Notes under the pieces: model-generated
What the model was told of the DNA's origin: nothing
The model's input: only the letters and a program-made list of their open reading frames with translations
Databases searched by the model: none
Shown here: positions 56,574-64,000 of the stretch, in pieces
Position numbering within the stretch: position 1 is the stretch's first letter
How the letters are laid out: the number at the start of each line of letters is the position of its first letter
Translations under genes and position numbers: made by a program
NCBI RefSeq assembly: GCF_008831285.2
Contig: NC_045143.1
Location: 22,692,302 to 22,756,301, forward strand
Source of the DNA: Nymphaea colorata
Taxonomy: Eukaryota > Streptophyta > Magnoliopsida > Nymphaeales > Nymphaeaceae
Reading direction: 5' to 3'
DNA: 64,000 nt

Positions 56574-59458
56574 TTCCTTAGAGTGAAAGCAAGGGTTTTC
56601 TTGGTGCACTAGTGAGCAGCTTCTTCGTGTTGGGTGTGATCTTTCTGTCAAGATGGTATGTAGTTTCCTCCTTTTGTGAAACTTGTGCATAGGGAAGAAT
56701 CCGGTTGCAGCCTTACTTGTCCAAGGAAGTAGGATAATAAGGTTATTTTATTGTGGAACTAGATTCTACATTTTAAATTATCCAAGACTTTTGTGTAAGG
56801 GGGTATACAAGAAGTAGGTCTTGCTTTAAATATTTTGTGGTTTATGTTTCTGGCAATACGTCCAGTTGGGAGGTCTGTTTTCAGATTAACCAGGTTGAAG
56901 GGCCTTGACTTGGTTTCATTTCTTTGCATGTTTTCAGCTTCCCTTGTCCCTGCTGAAGACGGCACAGGGACATCCCATGGTAAGATTCCAAACATTTGCT
57001 TTTACAATGAACTGCTTAGGTGCTGTTTGGAGCATGAATGTCTGCAAAGCTTTGGGCTTTCATGCATAACTAATTAATTTTTTTCTTTTTCTGGGCATAA
57101 GGGCCACTTTAAGGATACAAATGATGCAATTGAAATGTTTCTGTAGTAAAATTTTATGTAATGATACAATTATCGATGTAATTATATTGCTTTGTAATTG
57201 CGACAGAGAATAAATGTCATTATTACAGACTGGAAACTGACATGAAGTTCTGTGGCTCACTTGATATTCTGTTTGGGAGATAGGTATGAGGATTCAATGA
57301 GGACCTAGATCAACTACTGTTGTTTATTTGGCTATCGGTAAGCAAGGATTTGAGTGACAATAATGGTGATGATAGCTGAGATGAGATGTATTGAACTTAT
57401 GTAATGAAAATTTGTTCGTTAAATCCTATCCTATTTCTTGTTTGCATCTCAACTGTGGCCCCGGAAAGCAGCTGAACAACCAGTGGTTTACTCTTCTAGT
57501 CTATATTGCATGGATACGAACATAGTATCAGCGTTGGACTGGGGCATGAGTGTCGGACATAGCAAGCCCTAAAGTGTTGACACTTGGACACCACTATCTA
57601 AAGCATTAGACACGTGGACACCATTATAATTTTATATCATTAATTAATCAACTGTTCTTTAACTTTTTCTTTTAAAAAAATGTCAGAGTTAGAAGGGAGG
57701 ACACCCTGGTCATCTTTTTTAAGTGGTGATCAGGGTGTTTCCCTTTTTAGGAGGACCAAGGTTGTCCTTTCAAAAGAGTCGAAAGACCCTTTTCATTTAA
57801 AAGGACAATCCTTGTTGTCCTTTAAAAAGGGAGTTGTTCTTTCCTCCCTCTTTAAGTGATCCCCAAAACCGAGGTAGATAGGCAGAGTCATGCGTGACTC
57901 TGGTTGGAAAAAGAAAGAGAGAGATGAGAAGGAAAAGATGGAGGGAAGGGAGAGGAAAAAAAGAAAAAAGAGGGAGAGAGACAGAAAAAGATGGCGAGAG
58001 CAAGGACAAGAAAAGAGGGAGATAAGAGCAGGGAAGGAGAATAAAGAGTTGACATGCATGTTCGACACTTCATGCTCTAAAAAGGAAGTGTCCAAGGCAT
58101 GTCAAGGTGTGTTGGTATCAGTGTTGGATATGGCCCGACACCAACACTTCATGTTTTTTGAAGTGTCCATGCAACATAGTTGCTCGATTGATGTCAAGGA
58201 TCTATAAATTATAGCTACAAACAAATGCCAAAAATGAAAAAACACGTTTTTTCATGTTTTTTTTTCTTTTTAGACATTTTTTTATTTTAGGTTTTTTTTA
58301 AACATTTTTTTAACGCCAAACTGCTTGATTCTATTTCTAATTTTTATTTGTTGCTTATCTACTTACTTTTAGATGTTGCCTTATTAGTTTCTCATTTATT
58401 TTACTTTTCCCTAATTTTTAAGTTTTTTGAAAATTTTAAAAAATTTACCATTTTTTTTCCATTTTTTCAAGCTCTCCGTATTATACCGAATACAAACTTC
58501 ACCATTTAAAACTCGGAAGCTAAGTCACATGGGTACTTTAGTAAGGTCCACACACCCGTGTTGCCGCACCCATACCCAAAATGGGTACTTTGACACTTGG
58601 GTACCTATAGATCAAAACTGCTTAATTTTACTTTGATTTAATTTTTTTCATCTTACTTTTTATTCTATTCTTTGGATGTGAAAATTCGATTGATGTTTAT
58701 ATTTGACCAAAGGGCTGTTTGGTTGTCCATATGTTTAAAGTTTTTCATAGGTTTCTAAAACACACTGTTGCAAGAGCCGCTGATATATATTTTCTATGTT
58801 ATTTATTTGTTTATGTTGATGTATATTCTTTATTTTGATATGTATTTTCTAAGTATTTCTTATTGTTTATATATATATACGGCCGTACCCCCGCACCCAA
58901 GTTTTTTGAAAATGGTCAGTACCCGCACTAGCACCCGTACCCGTACCTATGTGACATAGCTCGAAAGCAATATTTGGACTATGATATAAATATCTCCCTT
59001 TAATTTTCTTCTCATGTTTGCTTTCTCTTCAATAAAATGTCACAACTTTTTGATAAGTATAAATTTTCATTGTGCATGTGGGGGTTTTCCTAGCTGTTTC
59101 TATTTTAATGCAAGAAAGTGCATAATTTGTTATCTGCATTGAATCATGGCCTTACAGTTGGTGGAGCTTAAGAATGGAGAGACATACAATGGTCACTTGG
59201 TAAATTGTGATAGCTGGATGAATATTCATTTACGTGAAGTCATTTGTACATCTAAGGTAGTTTTCTTTCTTCTAGATGAAACGTGAAGACATTTTCTTCT
59301 TTGTTTATGTCCTTTTGTATTTTTTATGCATTTGTTTGCTATTTTTTTTTATTTCCGACCCATTCTACTCTTTGTCGTAGGATGGAGATCGTTTTTGGCG
59401 AATGCCAGAGTGTTATATTCGTGGAAATACCATCAAATATCTTAGAGTTCCTGATGAG
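56574..59458 (+). CDS. LSM4: LSM4, Sm-like protein of the U6 snRNP (four exons seen, 3' exons not in window)
   Basis: LSM4 is a subunit of the LSM2-8 ring that binds the 3' end of U6 snRNA in the nucleus and of the LSM1-7 ring in cytoplasmic mRNA decay. Exon 1 (UTR from about 56574) holds only the ATG (56655-56657). Exon 2 (56938-56979) gives [14 protein letters not shown]. Exon 3 (59158-59256) gives [20 protein letters not shown] and [13 protein letters not shown] (Sm1 motif). Exon 4 (59381-59458) gives [20 protein letters not shown] and LRVPDE (Sm2 motif). All introns have GT and AG borders, and every border falls between codons. The 74 residues cover the Sm fold without a defect. The usual Arg/Gly-rich tail is not found before the copia element at 61.3 kb; it is expected further right. 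It is the only host gene here that looks functional. Confidence 0.93.
57501..58179. mobile_element. hAT-like MITE in the LSM4 second intron, no clear target duplication
   Basis: The left end CTATATTGCATGGA (57501) and the complement of the right end CTATGTTGCATGGAC (back from 58179) match. The body has GTGTCGGACA, GTTGACACTTGGACACC and CCCGACACCAACACTTC words typical of such elements. The 8 bases outside (CTTCTAGT and TTGCTCGA) do not match, so the target duplication is lost or the ends are slightly off. A purine-rich patch (57905-58045) gives spurious Lys/Arg-rich frames. Confidence 0.6.
58512..58967. mobile_element. hAT-type MITE with near-perfect 8-bp target duplication (440 bp)
   Basis: The ends are CTAAGTCACATGGGTAC (58520-58536) and GTACCTATGTGACATAG (58943-58959), inverted with two mismatches. 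The flanks CTCGGAAG (58512-58519) and CTCGAAAG (58960-58967) differ at one base. It contains TTGCCGCACCCATACCC and ACCCGTACCCGTACC words shared in style with the element at 55355. It ends only about 200 bp upstream of LSM4 exon 3. Confidence 0.85.
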
Positions 59459-61277
59459 GTATGTATCGTCATGGAGAAATTAGTTTCCACTTGTGTGTGA
59501 CGTTGAAAACGAACTTGGTAGGCTGAATTTTGAAGGTTTTGGCAATGTTGTAAAGTGCATAACATAATTTGTATTCATGGAGCCAATAGTTAGATATGTA
59601 ACATAACATAAAAATTCATAAATTTCTTTTTTTAATTTTAAAAATCAAAAAGAAGAAAAAGGAAAAAATAAGAAAAACTTAAAAAAATCTGAAAAAATCA
59701 AGAAAAATATGTTTTCCATAAAAAGGGTTGTAACGTGCATTTACATTGATACTTTACATAAAGTCATAACTCATGAGGTGGTGCGAGCCTAGCTTGTTCT
59801 CGTCTGCCAAGATTGCCGACCCTTGAAGAAGGGTCATGCTTTCACTTGGAAGGAGCTTTAGCGACAAAGAGGAACATCCGAAGATACGAGTTCTAGCAGC
59901 CTTGCAGAAGATTCATGGTCGCTTATTTGAGAAAACGAATTGCCAGAAAATGCTTTGGGTGACCAACTAATTGAACACGGAGGAGAGCTTTTCTCTAGAA
60001 AGAAGTGAAGATGCCCCGGTTCAACAAGATGATCCTCACTGGTTGCACTAAGGATTTTGTAGACTCCTCAAAGTGCCCGGTGGATGAAGAGTAGGGAGAG
60101 CTTGATGCAGTTCCACGTGAAAGCACAGGCCACCAACGACAAGAGGTCTTTAGCTGGACCGACCTTTAGACCTTTTGAAATTGGAAACACAGGGACAGTA
60201 GGAAGGAGGATGAAGACTCGGTCATTTCAAGGATTTCTTTATTCAATACTTTTGTGCTTACCTCATAGGCTACAAAGTTTAAATAAGCTATTCAAATGAA
60301 AACTGAAAACTTGCTTGCTACTTTTCAAATGGGGCATGTGCCTAAGCCTAAAATTTTGCTTCAGGAGTAACAATCCCGAGATCCTTTGCTCATTAAGGTG
60401 AAAATGCAATGGTCTTCTCCCAATTGTGATGCTTTAACTGCATCTTTAGTGTTTTTAACTGTAAATCTCGATAAGAAATTCTGGTTGCTGGTTTGTTCAT
60501 AACTTTAAGGCCTTCACATGGCAACATTTTGAAATTGTGTCCCTCATCATTGCATTTTGTCTTTTCATGTTTGTTGTCTTCTTTATTTCTCCCACTAAGC
60601 ACTTTCGATTCCTTTCAGACTTTGCTTTTGAATATGACAAGGATACTCTAGATTTTCATATCCTGCCACCACCTTCTTTTTCAGCCATTGCAGTGCCAGT
60701 CACAAATTTGGACTCCAATCTCTTGTGTTAGGAAGTTAGGCACGATTTTCTTTTCCTCAAAATCACAGGGGCTTGAAAATCTTTTCACCCAAGCCCACCA
60801 TAGTGGATTTTTCAGCAGCCCACTATTTTGACTTTTTGGCCTTTTTTTGCCATATGAAGTAGTGTTCTCATATAAGCTCCATAGCCATGCATCATGCATG
60901 GCATGAGTCCATTCCGCTCCTTGGATGACATGCAGTGGCGAGTTGCTTTTGACTTCTTTTCTTCATGTCCACTATTCTCATGTGCTTAACAGAGGTTTCA
61001 TGTGACATGATAAGCTTTTAAAAATAAACTTCGCCTTGATTTGCAAAAATATCATTATGAAACATGCTCTATTTTGCCGCCAACTCTCCTACCTTGATTT
61101 GCACACTTGCTGTATGTTAAACTCACTAGTCTGGTACTTGTAGAGAAGCCCATACGGGTCCGCTTCTTTCATCAGCGTGAACCGGACTTGATCTATTTTT
61201 ATCTCTAAACCGTGCAAGTGGGCTCCACACAACTAGGTTGGCCTGGCTTGAACGCACCAAGGGGGCATAGTTAGGTG
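59459..61277. other. After LSM4 exon 4: presumed intron, no recognised exon
   Basis: The sequence after the GTATGT donor is AT-rich. A more protein-like stretch at 59760-60300 has frames broken by stops and no recognised family. I looked for the LSM4 continuation (a VQEE- and RGRGRG-type tail) and did not see it here. Confidence 0.5.
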
Positions 61278-61547
61278 CAGCCCTAGGCATCATCTGGAAA
61301 TAAACTTAAATTCTTATGTATCATAAAATGAACTTATTCAGTACAAAAATGGCAAATAAAAATATGATTAATCTTCCTTTTTGATAAATTTCAAGAGAAC
61401 TAATCTTTGATTAACCTCGAAAGAAACCCTAACTCCTCTTTATATAGACTAGAGGAGAGGGAAAAGTTACAAGAAAGTCATTAAAACAAACATTATTACA
61501 CAAATGTCCTCTCAAGCCTAATACTGAATATAAACACGTCTTAACAC
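61278..61547 (-). repeat. 3' LTR of the copia element (outer end approximate)
   Basis: On the minus strand it starts TGTTAAGACGTGTTTATATT right after the purine tract. It contains CTATATAAAG (complement of 61440-61449), a good TATA box, about 100 bp in. The outer end is placed at TGCAGCCC (61278), but without the other LTR this is a guess. A length of about 270 bp is short, as in several copia lineages. Confidence 0.55.
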
Positions 61548-61553
61548 TCTCCC

Positions 61554-62600
61554 TCAAGTTGGAGCGTATATGTCAAACAAGCTCAACTTGGAACAACAAC
61601 TTTGGAATGGTCCTCTTGCAAGAGCTTTAGTAAAAATATCAGCCGTTTGCCCTGTAGTTGAAATATGGGAGGTACTTACAAACCCCTTTTGAATCATGTC
61701 TCTAGTATAGTGACAATCTACTTCAACATGCTTGGTTCTCTCATGGAAAGCAGGATTATTAGCAATAAACAGAGCAACTTTGTTGTCACCTAACAATTGC
61801 ATAGGAAGAGGCACTTCCACAGTAAGATCCAACATCAGAGATCTAACCCACATAACTTCAGCAGTAGCCTGAGCCATAGCTCTATACTCAGATTCTGCAC
61901 TTGATCTGGCAACCACTGTCTGCTTCTTACTCTTCCATGTGACCAAGTTGGATTCAATAAACACACAAAATCCAGTAGTGGATTTTCTGTCAAGGTGACA
62001 TCCCGCATAATCATCATCAACATACACAGATATGGTGAGAGATGTACCATTTTGAAAGAAGAGTCCCGTTCCTGGTGAATTTTTTAGATACCTGAGAATC
62101 ATCATAGCAGCATCCCAATGGACTTTCTTGGGCTTATCCATAAATTGACTCACTCTGCTGACAGCATAGGCAATATCAGGTCGAGTAACAGTGATATATA
62201 GGAGCTTCCCAACAATTCCTCTATATTGTCTAGCATCAACATCTTCAGTATCATCATCATACAAGCGAGTATTGATGTCCATGGGTGTAGAGGCAGGTCG
62301 ACATCCTAGCATACTTGTCTCTTGCAAAACATCAGTAACGTATTTCCTTTGACACATGATAAGACCCTTCTGATTTCTGGCAAACTCAATACCTAGGAAA
62401 TAGCGTAGCTCACCAAGATCCTTGGTGACAAAGTGTCGTCCAAGGACATCCTTGATGTTGGAAATCCCCTGAATATCATCCCCTGTAACAATGATATCAT
62501 CAACATAGACAAGAACTATCACTGTACCTGTAGAAGTTTTCTTGACAAAAAGGGAATGATCGGCCGAAGAACGTCAGAAGCCCTCATTCTCAAGGAACCA
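61554..62600 (-). pseudogene. Copia reverse transcriptase C-terminal half and RNase H
   Basis: A 322-codon open stretch carries the catalytic LVYVDDIIVTGDD, the segment LGELRYFLGIEFARNQKGLI, TRPDIAYAVSRVSQFMDKPK and RNase H with SVYVDDDYAGCHLDRKSTTG, ARSSAESEYRAMAQATAEVM, LLGDNKVALFIANNPAFHER and TGQTADIFTKAL. It ends at a stop close to the purine tract, as in intact copia elements. Upstream, the same frame reads ADHSLFVKKTSTGTV back to a stop near 62570, close to a 22-bp duplication that breaks continuity with the first half of the enzyme. Confidence 0.9.
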
Positions 62601-62607
62601 AGCTGGG

Positions 62608-63280
62608 CTATTTTTGGAACCAAGCTCGAGGACTTTGTTTTAGACCATAAATTGCCTTTCTCAATCTGCACACTTTCTGACACTCCCCCTCAGCAACAAA
62701 CCCTGGTGGTTGCTGCATATACACTTCTTCATGTAGGTCACCATACAGAAAGGCATTTTTGACATCAAGCTGTGATAGAGACCAATTCTTGCTGACTGCA
62801 ACAGCGAGAAGAACCCGTAAAGAAGCATGTCGTGCCACAGGAGAGAAGGTATCATAATAATCTACCCCATAAGTCTGAGTATAGCCTTTAGCAACCAGGC
62901 GAGCCTTATATCTCTCAATGCTGCCATCTGCTCTGTATTTAACAGTAAATACCCATCTGCAACCAACAATAGCTGCATTAGATGAAGGAGTAACTAGTGT
63001 CCAGGTGCCTCTAGACTGAAGAGCATCCATCTCTTCTTGCATTGCTGCGGCCCATTTGGGATCAGAAAGAGCGTCCATGGGAGTCTGTGGAAGAGCTACA
63101 GCCGACAGTCCCTTGACAAACTGTCGGTAAGTAGGAGTGAGTCTATCCATGGATAAATGACCAGATAGAGGATGCAAAGTGCAACTGCGTTTGCCTTTCC
63201 TTTGAGCAATGGGCATATCAAGTTCATCAATATGAGGACCAGGAGCATGCTCTGGAGAGTCCCCTGTGTCATCATCACAT
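62608..63280 (-). pseudogene. Copia reverse transcriptase N-terminal half
   Basis: It reads DALSDPKWAAAMQEEMDALQ, GTWTLVTPSSNAAIVGCRWV, FTVKYRADGSIERYKARLVA, KGYTQTYGVDYYDTFSPVAR and LKQSPRAWFQK. These are the fingers and palm start of copia reverse transcriptase. After WFQK the frame is lost. GGAACCAAGCT occurs at 62594-62604 and again 22 bp away at 62616-62626, so a 22-bp insertion (not a multiple of three) explains the shift. The N-terminal side joins integrase through another shift near 63290. Confidence 0.88.
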
Positions 63281-63289
63281 AAAGAATTG

Positions 63290-63991
63290 TCAGCAGAATT
63301 TGTGTTCAGGAATTACCGTGGGCGTGCTGGGTGAAGGCACAGGAGCACAGTGGGTAGGTTCAACAAGTTTAGTGCGACGGTGGTAGATAGCCCCAAAATG
63401 CGAAGCAACTGGTTGTGGACAACTCATGAGAGGTAAAGGAAGGTGGACTTCATCACTAAATTCAGGCACCCTTAATTGAGTTCCATTTGGAGAGAAATAA
63501 GAGGTTGACTCAAAAAATGTAACATCAGCACTCACATAATATCGACGAGTAGAAGGATCATAACAGCGATATCCCTTTTGAGTGCGGGAATAACCAACAA
63601 AGATCGTTTTGATAGCCCGAGGGGATAACTTATCTCTCCCAGTACCAAGCAACTGAACAAAGGCAACACATCCAAAAATACGAGGGGCAACAAAAAACAA
63701 TTCTCTGTCAGGAAAAAGGACAGAGAAAGGAATAAGAGCTCCCAACACAGATGACGGCATGCGATTAATAAGATAGCATGCTGTAAGAACAGCATCTCCC
63801 CAGTAAGAATGGGGAACATGGCTGTGTATGATAATGGTTCTGGCGACATCAAGAATATGTCGGTGTTTTCTTTCAGCAACCCCATTTTGTTGAGAGGTAT
63901 AGGCACAAGACGTTTGGTGAATGATACCCTTATCCCTGAAAAATTGTTCTAAAGAGGAAGCACAAAATTCAAGAGCATTGTCAGAGCGCAC
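63290..63991 (-). pseudogene. Copia integrase core and C-terminal region
   Basis: The frame opens at the window edge with MRSDNALEFCASSLEQFFRD, TSQQNGVAERKHRHILDVAR (catalytic Glu) and SHVPHSYWGDAVLTACYLIN, followed by the GKE-like region PRAIKTIFVGYSRTQKGYRC and YDPSTRRYYVSADVTFFES. It then has a Pro/Ser-rich linker and runs out of frame near 63290. The first part of the core and the zinc-binding domain lie beyond the right edge. Confidence 0.88.
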
Positions 63992-64000
63992 AATCTTGAC

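Larger units (their letters stand above)
61278..64000 (-). mobile_element. Ty1/copia retrotransposon, minus strand, 5' part beyond the window
   Basis: On the minus strand, integrase, reverse transcriptase and RNase H run from 63991 to 61554. A purine tract (complement of CTCTCCCTCAAG) and a short 3' LTR starting TGTTAAGACG at about 61547 follow. The order integrase before reverse transcriptase is the copia arrangement. Frameshifts near 63290 and 62600 inactivate it. It most likely lies in an intron of LSM4, opposite to the gene, because the LSM4 tail has not appeared before it. Confidence 0.88.

Noticed and set aside
57493-58187. 8-bp target duplication for the hAT-like element at 57501-58179
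   Set aside because: The flanks CTTCTAGT and TTGCTCGA do not match, so no duplication is claimed.
1-64000. Search by eye for tRNA, rRNA and snRNA genes
   Set aside because: No stretch with tRNA A and B boxes in the right spacing or with rRNA/snRNA landmarks was recognised; the tRNA-Met-like words found are retrotransposon primer sites.

Overview
The window is repeat-dense nuclear DNA from a flowering plant. Evidence for this is a spliceosomal-intron gene for U6 snRNP protein LSM4, a DEMETER-type DNA glycosylase relic, a plastid pyruvate kinase relic, a TIR-class NB-ARC resistance gene relic, plant-type (CCCTAAA)n tracts, and Ty3/gypsy chromovirus, Tat-lineage, Ty1/copia, PIF/Harbinger and hAT elements. 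The TIR-class NB-ARC type is largely missing from grasses, so a non-grass angiosperm is most likely; I cannot name the species. A run of 100 N (13437-13536) marks a gap in a draft assembly.

Layout: (1) 1-9528, minus strand: a Ty3/gypsy chromovirus with an internal region of about 5.4 kb and a very long LTR (3.85 kb), inactivated by stops and frameshifts. (2) 9529-13436: a second, truncated copy of the same LTR, then a diverged third LTR piece, joined in tandem and running into the gap. (3) 13537-22706, plus strand: a decayed Tat-lineage Ty3/gypsy element (protease, RT, two RNase H domains, integrase) with a 3.8-kb 3' LTR. (4) 25303-27236: a complete 1.9-kb non-coding LTR retrotransposon with a perfect 5-bp target duplication. 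(5) 27540-28605: the last three exons of a DEMETER/ROS1-like DNA glycosylase, with one nonsense codon. (6) 30.5-34.5 kb: two copies of a ~580-bp unit, each flanked by degenerate telomere-like repeats, bracketing a TNL resistance gene relic. (7) 34.5-40.9 kb, minus strand: a second decayed Tat-lineage element whose LTR contains a tandem array. (8) 41.1-41.9 kb: 5' part of a plastidial pyruvate kinase pseudogene. (9) 43448-49106: a PIF/Harbinger element with both of its genes in damaged form. (10) 49.2-59.5 kb, plus strand: the LSM4 gene, the only apparently functional gene, with four clear exons and introns filled with hAT-type MITEs. (11) 61.3-64.0 kb, minus strand: a Ty1/copia element that continues past the right edge.

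The genes do not form an operon or pathway. The only likely working host gene is LSM4; the other host-gene matches are broken fragments. The themes are retroelement accumulation, nonsense mutations that mostly look like loss of methylated cytosines, and transposon insertion in and around LSM4. I did not find a convincing new biological system. The items most worth a second look are the tandem LTR chain, the short non-coding LTR element, the paired telomere-like blocks, the DNA glycosylase relic and the structure of LSM4.
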